Notes: a model not told the origin generated them from the letters alone. A stretch of 64,000 bases of DNA from Hyphomicrobiaceae bacterium (GCA_023384095.1 JAHDXT010000002.1:1-64000); one strand, 5' to 3'; positions 52,549 to 62,916 are shown, numbered from the stretch's first letter. Translations and numbers: made by a program.

Positions 52549-53337
52549 TCAGCGGCCGGTGAAGCTGGGCGGGCGTTTCTGCAGAAATGCCACGCAGCCT
52601 TCCTTGGAATCTTCCGTATCGAGCACGAGCCCGATCATCGCCTGCTCGTGCGCGAGCGCCGCCGAAAGCGGCATGTCGCCGCCGCTGTTCAGCGTGCGCT
52701 TCAGCAGCTTGAGGACCAACGGCGACTTGGATGCCAGCCTGGCCGCCATCTCGTGCGCGGCGGCGAGCACCTCGGCCTTCGGCACGACCTTGTTGGCAAG
52801 CCCGATCGCCACTGCCTCAGCAGCCGAGATCTGCTCGCCGGTGAACATGATCTCCTTGGCGCGGCACAGCGGGACCTGGCGGATGATGCGCTGCGTGCCG
52901 CCGGCGCCCGGAAACAGGCCGAGCGTGATCTCGGGCAGCCCCAGCCGCGCGGTATCGGCGAGAATGCGGATGTCGGTGGCCAGGACCAGCTCGGTGCCGC
53001 CGCCGAGCGCCCAGCCGTTGACCGCGGCGATGGTGGGCTTGTCGCAGAGCTCGATGCGCCGGAAGACGCGATGGACGATCTCCGCGAACTCCTGGTAATG
53101 CGCGAGGCCTTCACGCGACTTGAGATCGGCGATGTCGCCGCCGGCCACGAACGCGCGGTCGCCGGCTCCCGTGACGATGATAGCGCGCACGGAGGCGTCG
53201 GCTTCGAGCGCCATCCAGGCCGACTCGAGTTCCAGCAGCGTCGGGATATCGAGGGCGTTGAGCACCTTCGGCCGGTTGATGGTGAGGACGGCGACGCCGT
53301 CGGACACCTCGGTCAGGATGCTGCTCTCGGCAGTCAT
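52549..53337 (-). CDS. enoyl-CoA hydratase/isomerase
   Basis: A 262-aa crotonase-family protein: VLTINRPKVLNALD, FVAGGDIADL (oxyanion hole), AAVNGWALGGGTELVLATD and ITLGLFPGAGGTQR, which contain the hydratase glutamates. It ends 4 nt before the E2-like start and lies 16 nt after the E1 beta gene. It probably hydrates the product of the acyl-CoA dehydrogenase. Confidence 0.92.
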   Translation of the reverse strand: MTAESSILTEVSDGVAVLTINRPKVLNALDIPTLLELESAWMALEADASVRAIIVTGAGDRAFVAGGDIADLKSREGLAHYQEFAEIVHRVFRRIELCDKPTIAAVNGWALGGGTELVLATDIRILADTARLGLPEITLGLFPGAGGTQRIIRQVPLCRAKEIMFTGEQISAAEAVAIGLANKVVPKAEVLAAAHEMAARLASKSPLVLKLLKRTLNSGGDMPLSAALAHEQAMIGLVLDTEDSKEGCVAFLQKRPPSFTGR

Positions 53338-53353
53338 GTCCGGCTCCTCCGTC

Positions 53354-54328
53354 TCAGGCCATCACACGGCGCACTGCAGCGATGATGCGCTCCGCATCGG
53401 GGCGGTAGCGCTCCTCGAGGTTCTTGGCGAATGGCGGCGGCATGAAGGGCGCCCCGACGCGCACGATCGGCCCGTCGAGCTCGTCGAAACCGGCATCCGC
53501 CATGCGCGCCGCGATCTCCGCGCCGGGGCCGAACGCCTCGACGGCCTCGTGGACGATGACCAGGCGATGCGTCCTGGCCAGAGACGCGAGCACCGCCGCC
53601 TCGTCCCACGGCTGCAGCGAGCGCAGGTCGATGATCTCGGTCTCGATCCCCTCGCGCGCCAGCGCCGCCGCCGCCTCGACCGCCATTGGCGCCATGGCTC
53701 CGTATGTGACGATGGTCGCATCACGGCCGTGCCGGACCGTCGCAGCTTTGCCGATGGCGACAGCGGGCGGCGCATCGGGCAGCTCGCCCTTTACCGAGTA
53801 GAGGCTCTTGTTCTCGACGACGACGACGGGGTCGGGGTCGGCGATCGCGGCCCGCGTCAGAGCATAGGCATCGGGTATCGTCGCCGGACAGACCACCTTG
53901 AGGCCGGGCACGTGCGCCAGCCACGCCTCCAGGCATTGTGAGTGCTGCGGACCGGCGCTGATGCCGCCGCCGTGCGGCATCCGCACCACCATCGGCAGGG
54001 AGAACTGGCCGCCGAACATGAAGCGCGCCTTCGCCGCCTGATTGACGAGCGCATCCATGGCGAGCGTGGCGAAATCCATGAACATGATCTCGACCACGGG
54101 CTTCAGCCCGCTCATCGCCGCCCCGACGGCGGCGCCGACGATCGCGGCCTCCGAGATCGGCGTATCGCGCACGCGCTCTGGGCCGAACCTGTCGAGCAGG
54201 CCGCGCGTGACCCCGAACGGCCCGCCGGCCGCAGCGACGTCCTCGCCGAACAGCACGACGTCGGGATCGCCCTCCATGGCGTCGGCGAGCGCGCGGTTGA
54301 TGGCCTGTCCGAAGCGCACCTCAGCCAT
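53354..54328 (-). CDS. E1 beta subunit of an acetoin dehydrogenase-type complex
   Basis: A 324-aa transketolase-like subunit: VVLFGEDVAAAGGPFGVTRGL, DTPISEAAIVGAAVGAAM, MPHGGGISAGPQHSQ and the C-terminal RVGAPFMPPPFAKNLEE. Length and sequence fit AcoB or related 2-oxo-acid dehydrogenase beta chains. It begins 4 nt after the alpha subunit stop. The neighbouring acyl-CoA genes suggest a substrate other than acetoin is possible. Confidence 0.88.
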   Translation of the reverse strand: MAEVRFGQAINRALADAMEGDPDVVLFGEDVAAAGGPFGVTRGLLDRFGPERVRDTPISEAAIVGAAVGAAMSGLKPVVEIMFMDFATLAMDALVNQAAKARFMFGGQFSLPMVVRMPHGGGISAGPQHSQCLEAWLAHVPGLKVVCPATIPDAYALTRAAIADPDPVVVVENKSLYSVKGELPDAPPAVAIGKAATVRHGRDATIVTYGAMAPMAVEAAAALAREGIETEIIDLRSLQPWDEAAVLASLARTHRLVIVHEAVEAFGPGAEIAARMADAGFDELDGPIVRVGAPFMPPPFAKNLEERYRPDAERIIAAVRRVMA

Positions 54329-54332
54329 GCGT

Positions 54333-55301
54333 TCATCCCGCCGCAGGCGAATAGACATCGCGGAGGGAGGCGGCGAAATCGGGCAGGTTGCCGGCGCGCG
54401 CGCGCGCCACGGCCGCCGTGACACGCTCCGCAGCGGCTCGCGCGGCCGCTGCGATCTCCGTGCCCGGAACACCGTCGGCCGCCAGACGCCGTTCCAGGCG
54501 GACTATCGGATCGCTCGCATCGTCGCGCGCCGCCCCCTCGCCTTCACGGTATTTCTGCGGGTCGCCTTCGAAGTGTCCGCGCACCCGCGTCGTCCGGCAT
54601 TCGAGGAAGCGCGGGCCGCCGCCGCCGCGGATCTCGCTCACGTACTGCTGCGCCGCCTCGCAGACCGCCACCGCGTCGTTGCCGTCGACCGACCGGGCCG
54701 CGATGCCATGGCTCGCAGCGAGTGCGCAGGGATCGGCTGCAATCTGGTGTGCCGTCGGCGAGAACTCCGACCAGCCGTTGCTCTCGCACACGAACAGCAC
54801 CGGCAGCTTCCAGATCGCCGCCAGGTTCAGGCTCTCGTGCATGACGCCCTCGGCAAGCGCGCCGTCGCCGAAGAACACCGAGGAGATGGCGCCCGTGCGC
54901 CGGACCTGGTGGGCGAGCGCACTGCCAACCGCGATCGGCAGCCCCGCCGCGACGATGCCGTTGGCGCCGAGCATTCCGACCGCGGCATCCGCCACGTGCA
55001 TCGAGCCGCCGCGGCCACCGCAGATGCCCTCGGCCTTGCCCATGATCTCGAGGAAGAACCGGTCGAGATCGAGGCCCTTCGCGAGCGCGTGACCGTGGCC
55101 GCGATGGTTGGAGGCGAGCGTATCGCCCGGCCCCAGTGCCGCCCCGACGCCGGCTGCCACCCCTTCCTGCCCGACCGACAGGTGGATGAAGCCCGGAATC
55201 TCGCCGTCGGCGAAGAGCTGGGCGAGACGCAGCTCGGCCTCGCGGATCAGATGCATGACCCGCAACAGGCCGAGTGGGGATGCTTTGTCCGCGGCAGCCA
55301 A
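54333..55301 (-). CDS. E1 alpha subunit of an acetoin dehydrogenase-type complex
   Basis: A 322-aa thiamine-diphosphate subunit: FIHLSVGQEGVAAGVGAAL, GRGGSMHVAD, and the ThDP motif GDGALAEGVMHESLNLAAIWKLP with FVCESN. It starts with TTG at 55301, preceded by GGAGAG. First gene of a six-gene minus-strand operon, with the promoter at 55332-55361. The short length is AcoA-like rather than the longer BkdA type. Confidence 0.88.
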   Translation of the reverse strand: MAAADKASPLGLLRVMHLIREAELRLAQLFADGEIPGFIHLSVGQEGVAAGVGAALGPGDTLASNHRGHGHALAKGLDLDRFFLEIMGKAEGICGGRGGSMHVADAAVGMLGANGIVAAGLPIAVGSALAHQVRRTGAISSVFFGDGALAEGVMHESLNLAAIWKLPVLFVCESNGWSEFSPTAHQIAADPCALAASHGIAARSVDGNDAVAVCEAAQQYVSEIRGGGGPRFLECRTTRVRGHFEGDPQKYREGEGAARDDASDPIVRLERRLAADGVPGTEIAAAARAAAERVTAAVARARAGNLPDFAASLRDVYSPAAG

Positions 55302-55331
55302 GTTGCTCTCTCCAGGGCGTCAGCCGACTAT

Positions 55332-55361
55332 ATTGTCTGAGTGCACGTGGCGCGCTGTCAA
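55332..55361 (-). promoter_or_regulatory. sigma70-type promoter of the E1 alpha operon
   Basis: On the minus strand TTGACA (55361-55356) and GACAAT (55337-55332) are separated by 18 nt, giving transcription from about 55325 and a short leader before the TTG at 55301. The palindrome GTGCAC lies within the spacer. The region lies between this operon and the divergent TetR-like gene, so it is where that repressor should bind. Confidence 0.6.
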
Positions 55362-55441
55362 GTCGAAATGAACAATGAGCCATGATTCGTATTGACCTCG
55401 ACGATGGCCGGGGCTTAATGATCGACGACGAGGGTTCTGAG

Positions 55442-56518
55442 ATGCTCGACAAGAAGGCTTCGGCGACGCGCGAACAGACGGCCGATATCGCTCCGGGCCG
55501 CCGCACGCGAGCCGACCGCGCGCTCGAGACACGCCGCAAGCTGATCGACGCCGCGGCCAAGGTGGTCGGCGCAGAGGGCTACGCCAACGCCTCCGTGGCG
55601 AAGATAACGGCACTGGCCGAGATCGCTCAGGGCACCTTCTACAACTACTTCGCGTCCCAGCAGGACCTGTTCGATCACCTGCTGCCGGAGCTCGGCGGCG
55701 AGCTGCTCGACTTCATCCGCGCGCGGGTCGGCAACGCCGAGGGCCTGCGGCGCGAGGAGATCGGTTTTCGCGCCTTCTTCGACTTCCTGGCGCAGCGGCC
55801 GGAGTTCTACCGCATCCTCAACGAGGCCGAGACGTTCTCGCCGAAAGCGTTCCACGACCACATGCGCAACATGGCCGCGGGCTACATGCGCGCGCTCTCC
55901 CGCAGCCATGCTGACGGCGCAATGCCTGGCTTCGAGACGCGCGAGCTCGAAGTCATCGTGTATATGCTGCTCGCGGCCCGCAATTACCTGAGCTTCCGCT
56001 ACGTCTACGACTCCGGGCGCGCGCGGCGGCTGCCGGCGTGGGTGGAACGGGCCTATATGAAGCTCGTGGCCGGCGGGATGCGCTACGGCGGAGCCGTAGG
56101 ACCTGCGCGCCGGAAGCGCCCCAGCGAGATAGCGAAGCCTGCGGCCGGGAGCTTGCGGGATCGGCTCGAGATCCTGATCGAGCCCGGTTCTCCCGGCGAG
56201 ACGAGCCTGACGGTCGATCTGACCGATCATGACCGCGACGACGACGGCGCGGTGCGCCGGAGCGTGCTGCTCGAGATCGTGGAGCACGCCGCAAGCAGCG
56301 CTGCGGCAGCCGGCGCCGATGGTCCGCTCAGGCTGCAGAGCCTGTCGACGGGATTTCCAGCGCCGACAGCCGTGGACACGCTCGTCGCCCTCGCTCAGTC
56401 TTCAGCGGTCGACAGTGTCGTCCACGTTTCGGTCAGCGTGCGCGAATTGGCCCGTACCGGCCGGACGATCGCTGTCGCGCAGGCGGTCTACTCGGCCGGT
56501 CAGGAAGAAGGCGCGTAA
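55442..56518 (+). CDS. TetR-family regulator with an extra C-terminal hotdog-like domain
   Basis: A 358-aa protein, far longer than the usual ~200 aa. Residues 18-75 are the TetR helix-turn-helix (TRRKLIDAAAKVVGAEGY, ITALAEIAQGTFYNYFASQQDL) and residues 75-210 the usual helical ligand domain. After a basic linker (ARRKRPSEIAKP), residues 235-355 form an added beta-rich domain (LEILIEPGSPGETSLTVDL, VLLEIVEHAASSAAAAG, VHVSVSVRELARTGRTIAVAQAVYS) that resembles a hotdog-fold thioesterase. ATG at 55442 is preferred for its GAGGG site; in-frame ATGs at 55382 and 55418 lack one. It probably represses the divergent acyl-CoA operon. Confidence 0.75.
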   Translation: MLDKKASATREQTADIAPGRRTRADRALETRRKLIDAAAKVVGAEGYANASVAKITALAEIAQGTFYNYFASQQDLFDHLLPELGGELLDFIRARVGNAEGLRREEIGFRAFFDFLAQRPEFYRILNEAETFSPKAFHDHMRNMAAGYMRALSRSHADGAMPGFETRELEVIVYMLLAARNYLSFRYVYDSGRARRLPAWVERAYMKLVAGGMRYGGAVGPARRKRPSEIAKPAAGSLRDRLEILIEPGSPGETSLTVDLTDHDRDDDGAVRRSVLLEIVEHAASSAAAAGADGPLRLQSLSTGFPAPTAVDTLVALAQSSAVDSVVHVSVSVRELARTGRTIAVAQAVYSAGQEEGA

Positions 56519-56548
56519 AAGGACGTTGCCATCCGCAAGGGAGGCCGC

Positions 56549-57220
56549 ATGCACAAGATCGCCCTGCTCTACAAGCGAAGCCCCGGCCTTTCGGTTTCGG
56601 ACTACCAGTCGCGCTGGCGCACGGATCATGCGCGTCGGATGGCAGAGGTCCCGGGCGTCCTGAAATACGTTCAGTCGCATCCGCTCATGCAGGGCTACAC
56701 GAAGGGCGAGCTGCTGTTCGACGGCATCGAGGAGCTCTGGCTCGCCGACGAGGCGGCCACGGCCAGGGCAGTGGCATCCAACGCCTGGCAGGCTGCCGCG
56801 GACGCCTCACGGGGCTTCCTGGACACCGGCCGCACCGTGCTGCTCCCGCTCGAGCTGCACGTGATCAAGGACGGCGCGATCCCGGAGAATGCGGTCAAGA
56901 ACATCGAATTCGTGAACCAACGGCCGGGCATGGACTTCGTGGAATTCCGCCGGTACTGGCGGGAGGTGCACGGTCCGCTCGCTTCGCGCATTCTGTCAAT
57001 TTGCCGCTATGAGCAGAACCATACCTCCATCGGCGCCTACCGCGACGGCGTCCGGCCCGCGTACGACGGACTGGCCATTACCTGGTTCGCCTCGACCGCC
57101 GACATGAAGACGGGCGCCAGGACGCCGGAATATGCCGAAACGCGCGCCGACGAGCCGGCCTTCCTGCCCGACGGACACCTGCCGATCATCATCACGCGCG
57201 AGCACAGGATCGTCGGATGA
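56549..57220 (+). CDS. EthD-like dimeric alpha-beta barrel protein
   Basis: A 223-aa protein with two tandem ferredoxin-like alpha/beta repeats of the EthD type: IALLYKRSPGLSVSDYQSRWRTDHARRMAEVPGVLKYVQ in the first half and FVNQRPGMDFVEFRRYWREVHGPLASRI in the second. Such proteins are accessory or degradative factors in several catabolic operons. It lies 30 nt after the TetR-like gene and 152 nt before the transporter. GGGAGGC precedes the ATG by about 8 nt. Confidence 0.78.
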   Translation: MHKIALLYKRSPGLSVSDYQSRWRTDHARRMAEVPGVLKYVQSHPLMQGYTKGELLFDGIEELWLADEAATARAVASNAWQAAADASRGFLDTGRTVLLPLELHVIKDGAIPENAVKNIEFVNQRPGMDFVEFRRYWREVHGPLASRILSICRYEQNHTSIGAYRDGVRPAYDGLAITWFASTADMKTGARTPEYAETRADEPAFLPDGHLPIIITREHRIVG

Positions 57221-57372
57221 CCGGCAGAAAGGCAATCGGAGTCAAAAATCGTGCAGAGATGAATCATGAGTCGTAGATCATCTTGACGTTCCTCGACGGC
57301 CTGACGCACACTCTGGACACAAGGGAAAGGCGCTGTCGAAACAGCCGGAACGGAAGCAACCAGGAGGACATC

Positions 57373-58632
57373 ATGGCCCGCAAGCGAGTGCATCTCGACC
57401 GCCGCACAGTTTTGAAGGGTGCTGCTGCCGGCGCCGCTGCAACCCTCTTCGCGCCCAACATCGTGACGGCGCAATCCAAGGCCATTCGCGTCGGCATGCC
57501 GACCATTCTGTCGGGCCGCGTGGCGCAGCTCGGCACGTCCTCGCGCAACGCGGTGATGATGGAGGTCGAGAAGGTCAATGCCGCAGGCGGACTGGCTGGC
57601 CGTCAGATCGAGATGGTGGTCCGCGACTCCAAGGGTGCGCCGCAGGAGGCGGCGCGCGTGTCGCGCGAGCTCGTCAACAGCGACGGCTGCGAGATCCTGC
57701 TCGACGCGGAGGCCTCGTCGGGCGCATTCGCCGTGCAAGAGGTGGCCAAGGACCTCGGGGTGCTCTGCATCCACACCAACTCCGAGACGTCCTCCCTGAC
57801 AGCGGACCCGAAGCTCCGTATCCCCAACGCCTTCCGCGCCTGCCGGCAGGGCATCCACGACTCGATCGCCGGCGGCGCCTACGCCGCCAAGATCGCCGAG
57901 GCCAAGAAGCTCGACAAATGGGCGACCTGCTCGCCTGACTACGCCTACGGCCGCGACTCGACCCAGCTCTTCATGGAGTACCTGAAGCACTTCTACCCCA
58001 AGGCGGAGGTCACCACCGAGGCCTGGCCGAAGCTGTTCCAGCCGGACTACACCGAGGTGATCACCAAGGTCATCCAGGCCAAGCCGCAAGGTCTTTATTC
58101 CTGCCTGTGGGGTGGCGACCTCACGTCATGGATCGACCAGGGCAACATCTACGCCATGTTCACGCAGATGGAGGTTTTCGCCATCAACATGGCCGACTAC
58201 ACGGCGCTGACGGCAGTCAAGAACCTGCCGAAAGGCATCCATTCCGGCAACCGCTACATAAAGACCTTCCCCAACACGCCGAAGAACGCCGCCTGGGCCG
58301 AGGACTACCGCGCGCGCTTCAAGGAGTGGCCGACCAATTGGTCATGGGAGAACGCCACCGGCATCCATTTCCTCGCCGCAGCCTCGAAGAAGGCCAACTC
58401 CGCCGACGGCAAGAAAATCGAGGAGGCGATGCGTGGTCTGAAGATCGACTCACCGTTCGGCGCTGACGGCACCATCACCATGCGCGCCGAGGACCAGACC
58501 ATCATCGGCTACGCAGTCGGCTGGGGCATGACCATTCCGAACGAGCCTTATGTGCCCGAGGTCACCGCCGGCGACTGGAAGAACATCCTCGAGCTCGAGG
58601 CTGACTGGAAGAAGCGGAGCAAGTACACCTGA
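57373..58632 (+). CDS. branched-chain-amino-acid-type ABC substrate-binding protein
   Basis: A 419-aa type I periplasmic binding protein (LivK/UrtA-like). The signal LDRRTVLKGAAAGAAATLFA has twin arginines, suggesting Tat export. The mature protein begins AIRVGMPTILSGRVAQLG, with EVEKVNAAGGLAGRQIEMVVRDSKG and further lobes. CAGGAGG precedes the ATG. It feeds the permeases and ATPases at 58726-62877. The ligand is not evident; the neighbours suggest an organic acid. Confidence 0.9.
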   Translation: MARKRVHLDRRTVLKGAAAGAAATLFAPNIVTAQSKAIRVGMPTILSGRVAQLGTSSRNAVMMEVEKVNAAGGLAGRQIEMVVRDSKGAPQEAARVSRELVNSDGCEILLDAEASSGAFAVQEVAKDLGVLCIHTNSETSSLTADPKLRIPNAFRACRQGIHDSIAGGAYAAKIAEAKKLDKWATCSPDYAYGRDSTQLFMEYLKHFYPKAEVTTEAWPKLFQPDYTEVITKVIQAKPQGLYSCLWGGDLTSWIDQGNIYAMFTQMEVFAINMADYTALTAVKNLPKGIHSGNRYIKTFPNTPKNAAWAEDYRARFKEWPTNWSWENATGIHFLAAASKKANSADGKKIEEAMRGLKIDSPFGADGTITMRAEDQTIIGYAVGWGMTIPNEPYVPEVTAGDWKNILELEADWKKRSKYT

Positions 58633-58725
58633 GCTCGGCTCCGAATTGCCGTCGCGGAGCCTGCGCGCCCAGCGCCCGGATTCCGCGACGGATCGCATCA
58701 TCGTTCCCATGCGCCGAGGTGGACC

Positions 58726-59625
58726 TTGGACCTTGCCGCGCTCACCGAGTGCCTCACGACGGCATCCTGCATCATCACGCAGACGACCAGCGGGCTGATC
58801 ATCGGACTCCTGCTGTTCCTCGTCGCTGCCGGCCTGACGTTGATTTTCGGCGTGCTCAAGGTGGTGAACTTCACGCACGGCTCCTTCTACATGCTGGGCG
58901 CGTATTTCGCCTACACGGTAAACGGTCTGACGGACAGCTACGTGCTTGCAGTGCTGGCCGCCGCCGTCGGCGTGGGACTGTTCGCGCTCGCATTCGAGCG
59001 CTTCTTCATCAGCAAAGTCTACGCCTCCAACGTGCTGATGCAGCTCCTCGTGTGCTATGCCTTCATTCTGATCCTGGACGACGCGGTCAAGATCATCTGG
59101 GGACCGGAGTTCAAGTCGATGGGAATGCCGGCCGCGTTCCAGTCTCCGCCTCTCTTCATCGCCGGCGGCATCGTTCCGGTCTTCTACCTGTTCCTGATCG
59201 GCGTGACCCTGGCGATCTCACTCGGGCTTTGGCTGACGATCACACGGACGCGCTTCGGGACCATCGTGCGGGCCGCCGCGGTCAACCCGAGCATGGTATC
59301 GGCGCTCGGCATCAACACCGGTCTCGTCTACGGCGCCGTGTTCGCGCTCGGCGGACTGCTCGCCGGCCTGGCCGGAGGCTTGGCGGCACCGGTTCGCTCG
59401 CTCACCTCGGGCATGGGCTTCTCGATCCTGATCGAGTCGTTCATCGTCACCGTAATCGGCGGCATGGGCTCCATCGCCGGCGCGCTGCTCGGCGCGATCC
59501 TGATCGGGCTGGTGCGGGCGTTCGGCTCGATCGGCTTTCCGCTGTTCGTCGAGGGCCTGATGTTCATGCTGATGGCTGTCATTCTCATCCTCAAGCCGAG
59601 CGGTCTGCTCGGCAAGGAGGGCTGA
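58726..59625 (+). CDS. ABC permease, LivH type
   Basis: A 299-aa membrane permease with about eight spans. LTLIFGVLKVVNFTHGSFYMLGAYFAY and the loop VRAAAVNPSMVSALGINTG are typical LivH. It starts with TTG at 58726 after GAGGTGG; no ATG is in frame nearby. It ends 4 nt before the LivM-type gene. Confidence 0.9.
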   Translation: MDLAALTECLTTASCIITQTTSGLIIGLLLFLVAAGLTLIFGVLKVVNFTHGSFYMLGAYFAYTVNGLTDSYVLAVLAAAVGVGLFALAFERFFISKVYASNVLMQLLVCYAFILILDDAVKIIWGPEFKSMGMPAAFQSPPLFIAGGIVPVFYLFLIGVTLAISLGLWLTITRTRFGTIVRAAAVNPSMVSALGINTGLVYGAVFALGGLLAGLAGGLAAPVRSLTSGMGFSILIESFIVTVIGGMGSIAGALLGAILIGLVRAFGSIGFPLFVEGLMFMLMAVILILKPSGLLGKEG

Positions 59626-59629
59626 TCGA

Positions 59630-60622
59630 ATGACGGCGGCGCGGCCCACCTTCTCGCGCGATCTGCTGATCGCCGGCTGCGCCCTCGCCGTCGTCCTCCT
59701 GCTGCCGATGCTTTGGCCCAGCAAGGCGCTGACGGACTTCGTCATCCGAGTGTCGGCCTTCTCACTGTTCGCGACCTCGCTCAACCTGCTCGTCGGCTAC
59801 ACCGGGATGGTGTCGTTCGGGCACGGCATGTTCTTCGGCTTCGGCGCCTACTGCTTCGGCCTGTCCATGCAGCGGCTGGGTGTCTCTATTCCGGTCGCGA
59901 TCGTCATCACGGTGCTCTCGACGGCGGCCCTTGCGGCGGCGGTGGGGGCGATCTGCATCCGCCTGAAGGACATCTACTTCGCGTTCATAACACTCGCGTT
60001 CCAGATGCTGCTCTACAGCCTGATCATCGCCTGGGTGCCGCTGACCGGCGGCGACCAGGGCCTGATGGGCGGCATTCCCCGCCCGGAGTTCCTGGGCGTC
60101 GATCTCGGTCTCGAGAGCCACCGCTACGCGTTCAGCGTCGTGCTGATGGTGGTCGGACTGCTGGCGATGCGGCACGTGGTGGAGTCGCCCTTCGGCTACA
60201 CGCTGCGCATGATCCGGGACAATCCGGACCGGGCAAGCTTCCTTGGCATCCACGTTTTCCGGGCCAAGCTGACGGCCTTCATCATAGCGGGCGTGTTCGC
60301 AGCCTTGGGCGGCATGGTGATGGCGCTGTTCGTCTCGGGCGCTTATCCTGAGTTCGCGAACTGGACGATGTCCGGCGAGGGCATCTTCATGGTCATGCTC
60401 GGTGGCGTGAGCACGTTCGTCGGCCCGACGGCCGGTGCAGTCGTCCTGTCGCTGCTCAACGACGTGATCACCCGGCGCACCGAGCACCACGGACTGTTCC
60501 TCGGCGTCGTCATCCTGGTGTTCGCCCTCGGGCTGCGCAAGGGCGTCACGGACTTCATAGCCGATTGGCTCCGGGCGCAGCGCGAAGCACGAAGCTCGGC
60601 GCTGACGGGAGACCGGACATGA
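59630..60622 (+). CDS. ABC permease, LivM type
   Basis: A 330-aa permease with about ten spans: FATSLNLLVGYTGMVSFGHGMFFGFGAY and the loop IRDNPDRASFLGIHVFRAKL are LivM hallmarks. Its stop overlaps the SDR start (ATGA). Confidence 0.92.
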   Translation: MTAARPTFSRDLLIAGCALAVVLLLPMLWPSKALTDFVIRVSAFSLFATSLNLLVGYTGMVSFGHGMFFGFGAYCFGLSMQRLGVSIPVAIVITVLSTAALAAAVGAICIRLKDIYFAFITLAFQMLLYSLIIAWVPLTGGDQGLMGGIPRPEFLGVDLGLESHRYAFSVVLMVVGLLAMRHVVESPFGYTLRMIRDNPDRASFLGIHVFRAKLTAFIIAGVFAALGGMVMALFVSGAYPEFANWTMSGEGIFMVMLGGVSTFVGPTAGAVVLSLLNDVITRRTEHHGLFLGVVILVFALGLRKGVTDFIADWLRAQREARSSALTGDRT

Positions 60623-61404
60623 CGGCAACGGGACTCGACGGCGTGGCGGTGGTCACGGGCGGCGCAAGCGGCATCGGAGCCGCCTGCTGCCGGGTGCTCG
60701 CGGCGCGGGGCGCCCGAGTCGCGGTGCTCGACAGGGATGGCCCGCGCGCCCGCGAAATCGCCGACGAGGTCGGCGGCAGGGCGTGGGTGGCGGACGTCGC
60801 CGACGAGAGCTCGCTCGATGCCGCCGCCACGGAGATCGAAAGCGGGCTCGGCCCGGTGGAGATCCTGGTCAACAGCGCCGGCATCATCCAGTCGCCGCAG
60901 CGCCCGACCGAGCTTCCGATGGACACCTACGACCGGGTGGTCCAGGTCGACCAGCGCGGGACCTACCTCGCTTCCGTCGTCTTCGCGCGGCGCATGCTGC
61001 CGCGCCGGCGGGGCAGCATCGTCAATATCGCCTCCATAGCCGGGATGCGGGCGCTGCCGCTCCATGCCTATGCGCCGGCCAAGGCAGCGGTGATCTCGAT
61101 GACCGGATGCCTTGCGGCCGAATGGGGCCCCGAGGGCATCCGAGTCAACGCCGTGTCTCCAGGCTACACGCGGACCCCGGCGCTTCAGGACGCCATCGAC
61201 CGCGGCGAGCGCGACGTCTCGCGGCTCGAGCGCAACGCCGCCCTCGGCCGGCTCGTCGAGCCCGACGAGATCGCCAGGGCGGTGGCGTTTCTCGTCAGTC
61301 CCGAGGCTTCGGCCATCACCGGAGCCAACCTGCCGGTCGACTGCGGCTGGCTCGCCGCCTCCCCATGGACCACCTACGGGGGCCTGCGGACCAGCGGGGG
61401 CTGA
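60619..61404 (+). CDS. short-chain dehydrogenase/reductase
   Basis: A 261-aa classical SDR: cofactor motif VVTGGASGIGAAC, NSAG, catalytic Ser in NIASIAG, and YAPAK for the Y-x3-K pair; the C-terminal FLVSPEASAITGANLPVDCGW is typical. It is inserted between livM and livG, coupled to livM by ATGA. It may oxidise or reduce the imported compound. Confidence 0.92.
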   Translation: MTATGLDGVAVVTGGASGIGAACCRVLAARGARVAVLDRDGPRAREIADEVGGRAWVADVADESSLDAAATEIESGLGPVEILVNSAGIIQSPQRPTELPMDTYDRVVQVDQRGTYLASVVFARRMLPRRRGSIVNIASIAGMRALPLHAYAPAKAAVISMTGCLAAEWGPEGIRVNAVSPGYTRTPALQDAIDRGERDVSRLERNAALGRLVEPDEIARAVAFLVSPEASAITGANLPVDCGWLAASPWTTYGGLRTSGG

Positions 61405-61408
61405 CGAC

Positions 61409-62160
61409 ATGCTCGAGGTCAATCGCCTGTTCAAGTCCTTCGGCGGTGTCGCGGCGATCTCCGATGTCTCGCTCTCCTTCCCGGTGGCGTCGCTGACCGC
61501 CATCATCGGTCCGAACGGCGCAGGGAAGAGCACGTTCTTCAACCTCGTCAGCGGCGGCCTCGAGCCCGACTCCGGGACCGTCCTGCTCAACGGCGACAAT
61601 CTCGTCGGCCGCTCGCGCGCCAGCATCATCGAGGCCGGCATCGGGCGTGCCTTCCAGATCGCCAGGATCTTCCCCACCCTTACGGTCGGGGAGAGCTTGC
61701 TCGGCGCGGTCACCGCACATCGCAAGCGCGCCCAGAACATCCTGCGGCGCTTTCCGGTTCCCGAGATGCGCGTTCGCATGCTCGAGGTGGCGGAGATGCT
61801 GGGCCTCGTCGACAAGCTCGGCGTGGTCGCATCGAGCCTGTCGCATGGCGACCAGAAGCTGCTCGATATCGCCCTCGCGCTCGTGCTCGATCCCAAGGTG
61901 CTGCTGCTCGACGAGCCGACGGCCGGCATGGGGCCCGACGAGCGGTGGCGCATGATCGAGCGGGTGCACGAGTTGTGGGAGCGGGAGAAGATCACGTTGA
62001 TCTTCATCGAGCACGACATGGACATCGTGTTCAGGATCGCCCCGAGGATCTGCGTGCTGTGCTACGGCCGCCTGCTGGCGGAAGGCACGCCCGGCGAGAT
62101 CCGTGACAACCCTGCCGTGATCGAGGCCTATCTCGGCGCCAGCCACGAGGAAGCCGCGGT

Positions 62161-62164
<4 letters not shown>
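61409..62164 (+). CDS. ABC ATP-binding protein, LivG type
   Basis: A 251-aa ATPase: Walker A GPNGAGKSTF, signature SLSHGDQKLLDIA (with His in place of the more common Gly), Walker B VLLLDEPTAGMGP and FIEHDMDIVF. It starts 4 nt after the SDR and overlaps livF by 4 nt. Confidence 0.93.
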
Positions 62165-62877
<713 letters not shown>

Positions 62878-62916
62878 TCGGACCCGCGCGGCCGCGGCGC
62901 AGTGTAGGAGGACGCC

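Noticed and set aside
57221-57372. Regulatory element upstream of the Liv-type binding protein (GATGA/TCATC arms around 57259-57283)
   Set aside because: Arms are only 5 bp and no clear -35/-10 pair is associated, so it was not listed as a feature.
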